Source: Kumtagia sp963820075
GTDB taxonomy: Bacteria; Pseudomonadota; Alphaproteobacteria; Rhizobiales; Rhizobiaceae
Direction: 5' to 3'
Assembly (NCBI GenBank): GCA_963820075.1
Contig: CAWFYS010000007.1
Coordinates: 1-64,000 of the forward strand
Length of the DNA stretch: 64,000 nt
Shown here in pieces: positions 1 through 9,675 of the stretch. Positions within the stretch are counted from its first letter, which is position 1, and each line of letters opens with the position of its first letter. The position numbers and the translations under genes are program-made. A model generated the notes under the pieces. The model worked only from the letters and a program-made list of their open reading frames with translations. It did not search any database and was not told the origin of the DNA.

Positions 1-997
1 TATTGCTCGACCGACGAACTGTTTCTGACTGACGAAATGTTTCATAGGGGGGATACCTCTATTGACGGGGGATGCCACGGGGGATGCCACTATTGACAAG
101 TAGTGCAGGCAGCGTGCCACCGCAGATGTGCAAATATGTGCGTGATCTATGAGGGGACTCTATGGGACTGTAAGAAAAACCGACAACCTTCCTCGTTAGC
201 CAGCCGCGTTGCTCGTGAGGCCACACACGCTTTCCTAAACGATTCGACCCCGGTCGCAGAAAAGGCCGAGTGTTCCGAGTTTCGATTACCGAGTCAACCC
301 ACCTCGTCTTATCTTTTGGCCTTTCGGTTAGTGTTATGGCTGAGCCAGATCTAGCTCAATCATGCAGGAACTTAAGCATCGGCGTGTGGGGGATATTGTG
401 GGGACACTCAGTCTAATTTGGTAGCCGTCAGTGTGTTTGGCGACCCGCAAGAACACAAGAAGATGGCCGGAAATACCCACCAATATCAATTGGCGTGACG
501 TGATGCGCTCGCATCGTCGGCCCCTGTTAACCGGAGGGTTGCTGGTTCGAGTCCAGCCCGAGCAGCCAGCTAATAAAGCCTGTAAAATCAACGACTTACA
601 GACCGAGCGATGCGGCGTTCTGCTAAGCAGTTCATTCTCAAGGCTTTGCAGCAACAAGGCCGCACTGGACGATGTCCGCAACTGGGTGGGGCGGTTGGAT
701 CGCATCCCTAGAGTTTTCCCAAGGTCGAACTTTCCTGCAGCTCACCACGTGCGCATCGGCCGACTGCAATAACCCTGTCCTCACCGTCGGCCGCGGCTCA
801 GCTGTGGCCTGCTTGCTTGATCGCGAAGTATCCGCTCCGATGATCGATCGGTTCATCAGCGAGCCAGCGAGAATCTCTGAGCGTACCTATGCGACCCCGA
901 TCGATCGTTGAGCTCTGGAGAGCCGCGACTAGCCGTCACAGGTGACGATGCGTTGCTTGACATGTCTTGGTGGCGGGCACTAGGCTGATCGACACTC
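1..997. other. Region without a recognisable gene
   Basis: Several open frames of 60-120 codons overlap on both strands, but none has a recognisable domain or a good ribosome-binding site. A short tandem repeat (GGGGGATGCCAC twice, about 67-90) lies near the left edge. The one interpretable element is the tRNA-Asn 3' fragment at 523-568. The stretch may be the decayed edge of an integrated element, but this is inference. Confidence 0.5.
523..568 (+). pseudogene. 3' half of a tRNA-Asn(GTT), possible attachment site
   Basis: The sequence starts in the anticodon loop (CTGTTAA, anticodon GTT) and continues through a T arm with the loop TTCGAGT and 5-bp stem CTGG(C)/(G)CCAG. It ends with an acceptor strand, discriminator G and encoded CCA. 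The expected 5' half (acceptor strand like TGCTCGG, D arm) is not found in the 60 bases upstream. Anticodon-to-CCA fragments are what site-specific integrases duplicate when they insert into tRNA genes, so this could be an att scar. No integrase gene is visible beside it. Confidence 0.5.
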
Positions 998-1372
998 GTG
1001 TCGAAGGTCCGATGTTTGCTCGTCCCAGTGGCGCTCGCGTGGCTGTTTCTCCACGTGTCCGTCGCGGTTGGAACGACCGTTCTGCTGGCCACAAGCGGCA
1101 CAGCAGCGGACATCATCTGCACGTGTGCGCATGGGGCCGATCACGGTTCGTGCCCGATGCATGGGAAGCCGGCCGACGAGGCCCGGTGTCGCTTGCAGAG
1201 CACCCAGAATGATCTGGGCGTGGCCCTGCTCTCGATGCTTGGCCCGCTCACGCTGCCGGTCGCCACGCTCGATATCGTCGCGGTGATCTCCACACCGCTA
1301 CCCAAGGGTTACGACGACACCTTGCCCTTGGACTGGACTGCCCCTCCCGAAGCTCCGCCGCCTCGCAGCTGA
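998..1372 (+). CDS. Small secreted or membrane protein, His/Cys rich, unknown
   Basis: A 124-residue protein with a GTG start. Residues 5-32 form one hydrophobic segment (signal peptide or anchor). It is followed by CTCAHGADHGSCPMHG at about residues 41-56, a cluster of three Cys, three His and one Met that could bind metal. A second hydrophobic stretch lies near residues 73-98, and the tail is Pro-rich. It sits 194 bases upstream of a TonB receptor, with a PepSY membrane protein further on, so it may belong to a metal or metallophore uptake set. I do not recognise the family, and the metal binding is only suggested by composition. Confidence 0.55.
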   Translation: MSKVRCLLVPVALAWLFLHVSVAVGTTVLLATSGTAADIICTCAHGADHGSCPMHGKPADEARCRLQSTQNDLGVALLSMLGPLTLPVATLDIVAVISTPLPKGYDDTLPLDWTAPPEAPPPRS

Positions 1373-2934
1373 CGTTCCTGCTCGTCTCCTAATCCCTGCA
1401 CAGATCTGGCGCGAACGGCGCCACGTCTCTGACCGACTCACGACTGCTGTCGCGCGATCGAGCGCGTCGTCGTGAATGCGGTTCGCGTCGACGTACACCG
1501 TCCTCGAACGGCAGTCATGTCGACCGATCCGTCAGAGCCACATTCAGATCGGAGGAGGAAGCTGCCATGTCATCGTTTTCTTATCGCCTAGTTGTTCTTG
1601 TGATTGGTCTCTTCGCCGTCGGAGTGCCCACACTGACCGCCGGCCAGCAAACAGCCGCCATCAGCGGACTCATCTCGGACCAGACGGGTGCGTCCGTCGC
1701 GGGCGCGAAGGTCGAACTCGTGAGCGGCGTCGCCGTGATTCGTTCGGGTGTCACCGGCAGTGATGGCCGGTATCGCCTCGACGGTCTTCAGCCCGGTCAA
1801 TATACCGTTCGCGTCACTGCTCCGGGCTTCCAGCCGATGGACCGACGAATGAGTGTCGCCGCCTCGGGACCTGCGGCCGTGGCCGATTTCCGGCTCGCCG
1901 TGCAAACGCTGGAGGAGAGCGTGCTCGTGACGGGTGAGCGCGTCAAGGCGGAGGTCGAAGCGCAGCGGGCATCGACGCCTGGCGCCGTCACGATCCTCGA
2001 CGGCGACGAGCTGTATAGCCGTCACGTCAACAACATGGCGGACATGCTGCGCTACGCGCCCGGTGTGTTCGCCGACAGCGGCTATGGAAACGACGAACTG
2101 TTCTTCTCGAGCCGCGGCTCCAATCTCGACGCCGTCGATTACGACAAGAACGGCGTCAAGCTGCTCCAGGATGGATTGCCGGTGACGACGGCCGATGGCA
2201 ACAATCACAATCGTGTGATCGACCCGCTGACGGCACGCTACGCCAGCGTGGCACGTGGCGCCAACGCGCTCACCTACGGCGCCAGCACGCTGGGCGGCGC
2301 CATCGATTTCACCTCGCCCACCGCGCGCAACAGCGCGCCCCTCTCAGCATTCGTCGACGGCGGCAGTTTCGGTTCGCTGAACGGCCGCGTCACGCTTGGC
2401 GCCGCGGGCGACAAGGTCGACGGGCTCGTCACGGTGGAAGGCCGGCAATTCGACGGCTATCGCGACCACAGCAACCAGGAACGCTGGGGCCTGTATGCCA
2501 ACGCGGGCTGGCAACCATCGACGACCACCAACGTGCAACTGTTTGCGACCTACGTGGACAACGATCTTCGCCTGCCGGGCGCGCTGACGCACGCTGAGGT
2601 CGACGCCGATCCCGACCAGGCGAGCGCGGCGGCGCTCAGCGGCGACTATGGCAAGGTCGTGAAGACCGCGCGCGTCGCGGCGAAGGTGACCCGGTCCTTC
2701 GGGGCGAACGGGTCGCTGTCAGCCGGTCTCTCGTACGAGGGGCAGTCGCTCTACCACCCCATCGTGAACCAGGTGTTTGTGGACTTCGACGGGCCGGGAC
2801 CAAACGCGCCGGTGGAAGTATTCAGCCTCCTGATCGACACCGACCATCGCGATCTCGGTGCGATGGTGCGCTATGACCGACGCATGGGCGCACATGATCT
2901 GCTCGTCGGTCTCAATTACGGTGACGGATCGGTG

Positions 2935-3500
2935 TGCTCGGCGCACCAATCGACGAAGGGCTGCGCCGTGAATTCCGGGCCGTTGTCGACGCGCACCGCT
3001 GACGGCCAGCCGTGGACGGCGACGAGCTCGTTGAGCACGCGCACCACGCGACGACTCGGCAGCGACAGGCCCATCGCGATCTCCAAGCCCTCCCGATTGC
3101 CTTCATCGATCATCGTCAGCAGCCGCACGCGACGGCCGTCGTAGAGCGTCTCGGTCATGAAGTCGAGCGCCCAGGTCTGATTCAGCACCGGCGGCGCCGT
3201 CAGCGGCTGGCGGATCCGCCGCGGCACCCGTCGCGTCGTCCGCCGCGGCAGATTCAGCCGCAGCGCGCAGTACACGCGATGCACGTGCTTGTGATTCCAC
3301 GGCCGGCCTTCGGCGCGCATCCGATCAAAGAGCTTCCAGAAGCCCCAGCGCGGATACCGCGCCACGACGTCCGTCAGCGCCGCGATCACCGCGGCATCAC
3401 GCCGACTCGCCGGCACCGGAGGCTGGTAGTACGCCGCCCGCGAGAGCCTCACCACGCGACAGGCTCGCTGCACCGGCAGCTGGTGCTCGCGCACCAGCAC
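2935..3500 (-). pseudogene. IS3-family transposase OrfB, C-terminally truncated
   Basis: The frame opens around AKRQIAEVLVREHQ and shows an HTH_21-like region (RVVRLSRAAYYQPP), the substrate-binding stretch YPRWGFWKLFDRMR, the first catalytic Asp in TWALDFM and the second in VRVDNGPEF. It ends a few residues after FVDWCAEH. The third catalytic residue, the Glu normally in an NAFIERFNRSYR-like motif, is absent because the sequence passes straight into the host receptor gene. OrfB in this family is about 280 residues; fewer than 200 remain. It would normally be made by programmed frameshifting from orfA. Confidence 0.85.
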
Positions 3501-3529
3501 CTCGGCGATCTGTCGCTTCGCGGACGGCC

Positions 3530-3796
3530 TTACAGCTTTCGGTTCAGGACATCCTTGATGGCCGCGTTCTCGAGCGCCAGGTCCGCGTACATCCGTTTCA
3601 GCTTCGCGTTCTCGGCCTCGAGCTCACGCAGCCGCTTCACATCCGACACCGACGCCCCGCCGTACTTGCTGCGCCACTTGAAGAACGTGGCCTTGCTGAC
3701 GCCGTGCTTCCGCAGCAGGTCCGCGACCGGCACGCCGCTCTCCGCGTCCTTCAGGATCCCGACGATCTGGGTCTCACTGAATTTCGACTTCCGCAT
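3530..3796 (-). CDS. IS3-family transposase OrfA
   Basis: An 88-residue DNA-binding subunit of the transposase. The N-terminus (MRKSKFSETQIVGILKDAE) and the helix-turn-helix region VADLLRKHGVSKATFFKWR are typical of HTH_8/transposase_8 proteins. They are followed by a leucine-zipper-like coiled coil (LRELEAENAKLKRMYADLAL) that mediates OrfA/OrfAB multimers. The length is normal and the gene looks intact. The orfB frame begins immediately downstream in another phase, as expected for -1 frameshift control. It lies antisense within the interrupted TonB receptor gene. Confidence 0.9.
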   Translation of the reverse strand: MRKSKFSETQIVGILKDAESGVPVADLLRKHGVSKATFFKWRSKYGGASVSDVKRLRELEAENAKLKRMYADLALENAAIKDVLNRKL

Positions 3797-4860
3797 GACC
3801 GCTCCTGACCCGGAGCAGTCTACCTTCGGACTGTTAACCGACCGGGGAAGGCGGCAACTACCGCAATCTCAACGGCCGGCCGAACGGCATCAGCGAATAC
3901 GTGGATAACACCGCCGACAGCCTCGAAGCCTTCGTTGTCGATCGGTGGCGTACATCGGATCGCTGGACGGTCGTGTTCGGCGGACAGGCCGTCAGCGCGG
4001 GACGCAACGTGCTCACGACCAACGCCACTACAGGCGCGGTGAGCAACCCCAATGCCCGCTACTCCACCTTCAATCCGCGCGCGGGCGTCATCGCCTCTGT
4101 GGACCGTGCCGGTGAGGTCTACGGAAACGTCAGCCGCCTGTTCGAGGCGCCCACCACGTTCCAGATGATGGATGACGTGCGCGGCGGCAATGCCACGCTC
4201 GATCCCATGCGCGGCGTCGTGGCGGAAGTCGGCTGGCGTTCCACGTCGAGCCAGACGTCGGGCACACAGTGGAACTGGGACATCGCGGCGTACTTCGCGC
4301 GCATCAACGATGAAATCCTGTCCGTGGACGATCCCAACGCGCCCGGCAACACCCTGGTGACCAACATCGACAACACCACGCACACCGGCCTGGAAGCGCT
4401 CGTCGGCAGCAGCTTCGCGGTGGGCGGCGCGCATCGCATCGACCCTCGGGTCAGCTTCACGCTCAACTCGTTCCACTTCGACGACGATCCCGTCTGGCGC
4501 CAGAATCGGTTGCCCGCGGCACCCACCTATGCCGTGCGGGGCGAGGTGCTCTACCGGCATTCCCGTGGGTTCTATGCCGGCCCCACCTTCGACTTCATCG
4601 GCGAGCGCTATGCGGATTTCGCCAACTCTTATGCCGTCGATGGCTACCAGCTGATGGGGCTGCGCGCCGGCATGTCCGGCCGGCGCTGGGAGGTCTTCGG
4701 CGAAGTGCGCAACCTGTTCGACGTGGACTACATCGCGACGCTCAGCGTGCTCAATGTGGCTCCCGCCAACGCGCGCGTACTGTATCCCGGCGCGCCTGCG
4801 TCGATTTACACCGGCCTTCGGTATTCGTTTTAGCCAGGCGGGCTGCTGAACTGAACACGT

Positions 4861-5352
4861 ATGCACGACAGTCATCAGCGGGGGGAATGGGCGACGCTGT
4901 ACGGAGCAGGAGCGGCGGTACTCGCCACGCTTGTGCTGACCAGCGTTCACCATCTCTATGGGGCTCGCCGTTTCGACACGCCATGGCGGGCTCACGTGGC
5001 GCACATTACTGCGTGGGCCGGCGTGTTGTTCGCTGTGTGTCTGTTGGTCGCGCGTTTTCGAGCGCACCGAGCAAGTGGGCGGATGGCGATGGGCGCGTTC
5101 GTCGCGCTCGCGGTTGCCATCTGTGTGCTGTGGCTCGGCCTCTACGAGGGGGGTTACAACCATGCTCTGAAGAATCTGGCTTTCGCCGTGCATCTGCCAG
5201 CATCTGTGTTCGAGCGATTGTTTCCGCGAGCGCTCTACGAGCCACCCGGCGATTGGATCTTCGAACTATCAGGCGTGCTGCAACTCCCCGTCGGTCTGCT
5301 CGCGGGCCGAACGGCGTGGCGGGCACAGCTCGCGATAGAGGCAAACCGATGA
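4861..5352 (+). CDS. Four-helix membrane protein, unknown
   Basis: A 163-residue integral membrane protein with about four hydrophobic segments (residues ~14-30, 46-63, 75-95 and 133-148). It begins 27 bases after the TonB receptor and its stop overlaps the start of the PepSY gene by four bases (ATGA), so all three are probably cotranscribed and translationally coupled. The overlap suggests it acts with the PepSY protein, perhaps in reduction or import of the receptor's substrate. No named family recognised. The frame is uninterrupted, unlike its downstream neighbour. Confidence 0.65.
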   Translation: MHDSHQRGEWATLYGAGAAVLATLVLTSVHHLYGARRFDTPWRAHVAHITAWAGVLFAVCLLVARFRAHRASGRMAMGAFVALAVAICVLWLGLYEGGYNHALKNLAFAVHLPASVFERLFPRALYEPPGDWIFELSGVLQLPVGLLAGRTAWRAQLAIEANR

Positions 5353-6706
5353 CAAACGATGTGCAGCAACACAAGGCGTTGTACGCGTCGGTGTGGCGGT
5401 GGCACTTCTACGCCGGCCTCTACGTCGCGCCGTTTCTGGTGGTTTTGGCGTGCACAGGACTGGTGATGCTGGCGAGAGACCCGATCGATCGCTGGCAGCT
5501 TGGGGATCTGTTAACGAACACGTCCGGCGGGAGTCCTGTCTCGCACCAGGCGCGGCTCGACGCGGCTCGAACGGCGTTTCCCAATGCCACGCTCGTGCGC
5601 TATCAGCCAGGCCGTGACGCCACGGATGCCACCCGCGTCACGGCCACCATTAACGAGCGGCCTCAGACCATCTTCGTTGATGCGACCACGGGAGCAGTCC
5701 GCGGAGTCGTCGAGGATCGCCGTCGGATTTACGTGATGGCGCATCTGCTGCACGGCACATTGCTGCTTGGCAACTGGGGCGATGCATTGATCGAAATTGC
5801 CGCCAGTCTTAGCATCCTGTCGATCGTGTCTGGCCTGTACCTGTGGTTCCCGAAAGGAAGATCGTTCCGGCAGTCTTTCCGAATCTCCGGCGCGACTCCA
5901 CGGCTGGTGTGGCGCGACGTTCACAAAATCATCGGTGTGATCCTGGCGCCCGTCCTGGCGCTGCAGCTCATTGCGGGTCTGGCGTGGACAGAAGTGTGGG
6001 GTGGGCGGTTCGTCCAGACATGGAGCACGCTCGCGGTCACGAATGCGGCTCCGGGCCAATCGGCGTCGCATCACGAAACATTGAACGCCGGATCCAGCAA
6101 AGTGGTGCCATGGAATCTCGAGCAGACGCCGCTCCCGTCGTTCAGCCCACGCGGGTCACGGTCTGATCACGCTCGATGCTGCGATTGCTGCCGCTCAGCG
6201 CGAGGGTATTGGCCAGCGGTTCTTTGTCGGCGTGCCGACGCGATGCAGATGGCGTCTGGACCATCGCACAAACGGGCCTCAACGATGACATCAATGATCC
6301 GAGGCAGGAACTCACGGTGCACGTGGATCGGCACACGGGGAGCGTCGTGGGCCATGGAGGCTGGAAAGAGTACAGTCCGATGGCGAGGGCGATGGCCGCG
6401 GGAATCCCGCTTCATATGGGTTCGCTCGGATGGTGGAATCTCGCCGGCACGAGTGTGGTGTGCTTGTCGGTGCATCGCGCTGAGCGTGAGTGGTCTCGTG
6501 ATGTGGTGGTTGCGTCGCCCGGCGCGAGGATGGCGGCTGGCCGCGCCACCGCGACCTGACCCGCGCGCGTGCCGTTGGTGACGTGGGTGACGGCGGTGAT
6601 CCTCGGCGTGCTGTTTCCGCTGGCCGGCGCGACGCTTGTCACCGTAGCGATTCTCGATTGGACGCTCGTGCGCAGGATCCCCGCCCTACGGCAGCTGCTG
6701 AATTGA
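5349..6706 (+). CDS. PepSY-associated transmembrane protein, frame interrupted
   Basis: The N-terminal half reads well: WRWHFYAGLYVAPFLVVLA (first TM helix), a PepSY-like periplasmic region, HLLHGTLLLGNWGD, a second TM segment ending LYLWFPKG, then LVWRDVHKIIGVILAP. These are hallmarks of PepSY_TM proteins, inner-membrane partners of TonB siderophore receptors thought to reduce ferric ligands. The frame then shifts at about 6149, 6240, 6473 and 6560. Following it restores GLITLDAAIAAAQ, DADGVWTIAQ, SVSGLVMWWLRRP and a last TM segment ending RQLLN at 6706. The first three shifts each fit one added base, so sequence error is more likely than decay. Confidence 0.75.
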
Positions 6707-7216
6707 GGCAGAACAGTTATTCGCTCGTCAGCGATCCGTCTTAAGGAACTGTCCCTGAAATTGTCCCTGCGAGGCCCCAAAACAGGGCCTCCAGAGCCAA
6801 CTCGCTCGATTGAGGAAGTGGTTGAAGCGCGAGGATTTGCGAGGAAAACTAAGAGGACCGAAACTCTGATCGGCGTTTAGCAAACCGCCCTACGCGGCTC
6901 TCTGGAAGTCTTCGATTTGACGCATCCAGCTGGTCAGGCGGTTCCATCTGGGACAAATCTGGGCCACCAACCTCTAATCTGTTTCCCTCTACAAGTAATC
7001 GTCACGAAACGCGCGCGCGCCTCGCGCGCCGAAAACCGCTCGGGCTAACAAGCGGCTAACACAATCACATGAGTCTCGCTTGTGAGGGTGTACGCAACAT
7101 TCGCTCGCGGCGTTTCTACTACAATTCAACGCGACCCATAGCAAAAGACGATGACGATCGGCGGCGAGTGACACGCGGCTGGCGGTGCTGCGGCATTTCG
7201 TCTTCACGGAGGAGCG
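6707..7216. other. Intergenic region with a terminator-like hairpin
   Basis: No gene is visible. A perfect 7-bp stem (GAGGCCC/GGGCCTC, loop of 7) at 6771-6791 lies 64 bases after the PepSY stop. It lacks a T-run, so it is at best a weak or Rho-assisted terminator. The last 15 bases contain the TcmP ribosome-binding site (CGGAGGAGCG). Confidence 0.45.
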
Positions 7217-8154
7217 ATGTTCACGTTTTGCATCGAGTGCGGTGGGTACTTGGATCGCGACGAATCGATCTGCCGCGCGTGCGGCGCGGACAATGCGCCG
7301 GACGCCGGAGAGCCCGATGACATGATCGAGGTCGCTGACTCACTCGAACTGGATATCCTCGGGGAGTGGTCGCACGTCAAGCACGAGATTGTCAGCAAGT
7401 ATGCCTCCGTGTACACGACGATCTTGGCGGCGCAGCCCTTCATCAAGCGCTTCGTCTATGCCGATGGCTTCGCCGGGTCGGGTATCGCCATCGATGCCGC
7501 GACCGATCGGGTCGTGCCTGGCAGCGCGCTGCGGGCGCTCGACGTCGTCCCACCGTTCAGCGAATATCACTTCATCGAACGTGACGAGGCGAAAGCGGAA
7601 TTTCCTGACGCAGTGGACGGCTGAGCACCCGAACGTCACGGTGCATGGAGGGGATTGCAATCGCGTCCTGGTCGAGCGCGTCCTGCCTCGGTGTCGGTGG
7701 GAAGACTTTGCGCGCGGGCTCTGCCTGCTCGATCCCTACGGGCTGTCCGTCGACTACGACGTGCTGAAAGCCGTCGGCGCCACGGGCACGGTCGAGATTT
7801 TTTTCAACTTCATGCTCGTGAGCGCGAATCGCAATGTGCTGTGGACGGATCCTGCCCGCGTGCCTCGCAGCCGGTGGCCGATCCTGACTCGGGTCTGGGG
7901 AGACGAATCGTGGCGGACGGAGCTCTACGAGCCGCAGCAGCAGGATCTGTTTGGCAGCACCGAACGCAAAGTGTCGAACGCGCGCGTGGTGGCGAAGTAT
8001 CGGGAGCGGTTGCTGGCGGCGGGATTCAAATACGTCGCGCAGCCGATTCCGATGCGGAACTCTCAGGGGGCAGCCATTTACTATCTCTTCTTCGCGTCTC
8101 CCAATAGGACCGGGGCCGAACATCGTCGAAGACATCTTCAGCAAGTACCGATAA
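7217..8154 (+). CDS. TcmP-like three-Cys-motif partner protein with N-terminal zinc ribbon (frame interrupted)
   Basis: TcmP proteins are uncharacterised partners of three-Cys-motif (Gp37/Gp68, DUF5131) proteins. Residues 5-24 form a zinc ribbon (CIEC...CRAC). Next come VKHEIVSKYASVYTTIL and VYADGFAGSG, similar to motif I of SAM methyltransferases, then CLLDPYGL, placed like a motif IV, and EIFFNFM. The frame shifts by one extra base near 7602 (restoring AEFLTQWTAEHPNV) and near 8113 (restoring the C-terminus IVEDIFSKYR). A real gene of about 312 codons is therefore likely. It converges on DUF5131. Enzymatic activity is unproven for the family. Confidence 0.75.
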
Positions 8155-8159
8155 CGCGC

Positions 8160-8866
8160 CGCTCGCGCCGGCAATTCAATCCAGCGTCGACCATCGAGCA
8201 GAGCCTGCTCGCCGCCTCGCTTCGAGGGATGGCCGCCGAGCTGCTTGAGAAAGAACGCGACACCGGCCGCCGCACACTGATCGCGCAGATCTTCGAACCA
8301 CGCCGTCGCCGCAGGCCGCGCGCCTGGCTGACTCTCGCCGCCCGCAATCAGCCAATGGATGCCCTGCAGATTCAGGTTCGGGAGCGGCGCGAGTAGCGGC
8401 TCGGCCGACACGAAGCGCACCGCCGCCGGCGTCCGTCGGAGGTAGTCGACGCGCCAGGTATACCGCGGGCTCTCGACGGAGACGCCCATCCAGATCTGCG
8501 GCGGCCACGGCAGATCGCGGTGCGAGCCGTGGCGAGTCGCTCCGCGCGCTTCGTGAGGATCTGGTACGTGTGCTGCGGCGCGCGCACCATCACGTCGAAG
8601 ACCTGCGCGATGTAGCTCTCGGGCACATCGGCGTGAAACAAATCCGACATCGAGTTGACGAAGATCGTGCGCGGCCGTCGCCAGCGGAGCGGGAGCTCGA
8701 GCGCGGCCGGCCGGAGCGTGAGCTCGAATCCGTTCGGAAACGTTTTCGGGAACCGGCGCGCGACGCGCTCGGCGTAGCAGCGGTCGCAGCCTGGCGACAC
8801 CTTGGTGCAGCCGTTCGTCGGATTCCACGTCGCCTCGGTCCACTCGATCGCGGAATGGTCGGCCAT
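8160..8866 (-). CDS. DUF5131 / Gp37-Gp68-family three-Cys protein (frame interrupted)
   Basis: The start MADHSAIEWTEATWNP is typical of the family. It is followed by GCTKVSPGCDRCYAE, the CX6CX2C three-Cys motif that resembles a radical-SAM iron-sulfur ligand set. IFVNSMSDLFH, YQILTKRAERL, WMGVSVES, RFVSAEPLLAPL, WLIAGGESQPGARP and FFLKQLGG follow in the family order. One base appears to be missing near 8540. The C-terminus is uncertain because no stop follows DGRRWIELPA in that frame; I place the end near 8160, where TcmP stops. Family members are about 230-260 residues, matching the space. Found in phages and mobile regions; biochemical role unknown. Confidence 0.75.
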
Positions 8867-9128
8867 GCGCGGCACGGTACAGGAGAAGTACCCCGCAGCG
8901 TACAGAAAAAAATCAAACGGCGCGTTTGAGAACCCTCGCGAAAGGATGAAAGGCGACGGTTCTTTAGACCGCCGCCTTCAAGACAACCCGGGCGGAGTCT
9001 GCTTCCCTCGGCGGTGGCGCCCTCTCGCTCTTCCGCCCGTCAGGGCGAGCCGTCAGATGTCGACGCTGCAGCGACGCGCCCGGCTCAGGACGTTCGTCCT
9101 CACTTTGTGGGGCATCGCCGGTCGCGCC

Positions 9129-9535
9129 CTACGTTCCAGTCGGGAACCGCGCTTGCTGCGTGGCCCACGACTGCCTGAATTCGTCGAGAAAGCGCTGGAA
9201 GGCGGCGGTACCTGTCAGCGGAGCCAGCAGGGAATAGCGCTCGAACCATGGAAGGCATTCAAACCCCGTAGAGCGGGCCTCAGTTAACCGTTCGAGCGCT
9301 TCCTTCGGCATGCCGAGCTGTGCGTACACCGCTCCGAGGGCGTAGGCAACGTGATGGTCCTTGTACGAGCCGTCGGTCCCGCCTGGATCAGCGTCTCGGC
9401 CTCCGCCCTTTGGCCCCGCGCCGCGAGAACGCCCGCGAGCGTCGCCTGGGCCCGCCGCTTCGATCGAGCACTCTCGCTGCTGATCTTCCGGAGCATGGAT
9501 TCGGCTTTGTCCTTCAGGAGGCCGTTTCCCGTCGA
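9129..9535 (-). pseudogene. C-terminal fragment of a TPR protein (Acidobacteriota-like)
   Basis: Following one frame shift near 9390, the translation is a TPR tail: SKRRAQATLAGVLAARGQ, then HHVAYALGAVYAQLG, then TGFECLPWFERY and LLAPLTGTAAFQRFLDEFR. This ending is characteristic of TPR modules at the C-terminus of Ser/Thr kinase or adenylate-cyclase-like proteins abundant in Acidobacteriota. Only about 130 residues are present. The upstream part is replaced at about 9.53 kb by an alphaproteobacterial phage gene. The fragment therefore marks the join between the two halves of the window. Confidence 0.65.
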
Positions 9536-9614
9536 CTTCGGAAACGTCGACCGTCTGGCCGGGCTTGACCGGCTCGCCGGCGACGAAGCTGTCGCGCGTG
9601 ATTTTCAGTTTCAT
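9536..9614 (-). pseudogene. N-terminal stump of a small phage protein
   Basis: A Shine-Dalgarno-like AAAAAGGG precedes an ATG and about 26 codons reading MKLKITRDSFVAGEPVKPGQ, then TVDVSEVDG. Short proteins with this kind of start (small beta-rich, often followed by an Ala-rich helix) lie just after the capsid gene in rhizobial prophages. Here the frame runs into the TPR sequence at about 9.53 kb, and the two sources share GTCGACGGGA around the join. The gene is cut, not complete. Confidence 0.55.
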
Positions 9615-9675
9615 GGTCGTTACCCTTTTTCGAATGAGCTTGCGGACGCGACCGGGGTCGCGCCCTGTCGGGACA

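Larger units (their letters stand above)
2935..3846 (-). mobile_element. IS3-family (IS407-like) insertion sequence remnant
   Basis: The element carries orfA and most of orfB on the minus strand inside the TonB receptor gene. The orfB side stops abruptly at about 2935, so the left terminus and the last third of the transposase are missing. The orfA side retains a leader of about 45 bases before the receptor frame resumes. I could not recognise paired terminal inverted repeats or a clean target duplication, which fits a deletion inside the element or a mis-assembly across a repeated IS. It cannot transpose on its own as it stands. Confidence 0.8.
1567..4833 (+). pseudogene. TonB-dependent outer-membrane receptor, interrupted by IS3 remnant
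   Basis: A strong Shine-Dalgarno (GGAGGAGGAA) precedes the ATG. Residues 1-26 are a signal peptide. Residues ~28-110 form a carboxypeptidase-regulatory-like domain, ~125-245 the plug (PGAVTILDGDEL, LRYAPGVF, RGSN), and the rest the barrel. The frame stops matching after GDGSV at about 2934 and resumes at about 3847 with GGNYRNLNG, ending in the aromatic GLRYSF at 4833, the usual last-strand signature. The two halves join without obvious loss of receptor residues, and together would be roughly 785 residues, normal for the family. The regulatory-like N-terminus is common in Acidobacteriota and Bacteroidota and rare in Rhizobiales. Substrate unknown; the PepSY neighbour hints at iron or copper. 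Confidence 0.85.

Noticed and set aside
67..90. Two adjacent GGGGGATGCCAC units considered as a CRISPR or iteron start
   Set aside because: Only two units with no spacer, far too short for a CRISPR array or an origin.
7572..8160. Continuation of the DUF5131 minus-strand frame across TcmP
   Set aside because: The family ends at about 240 residues and the extra sequence is the antisense of TcmP; the missing stop is better explained by a frame error.
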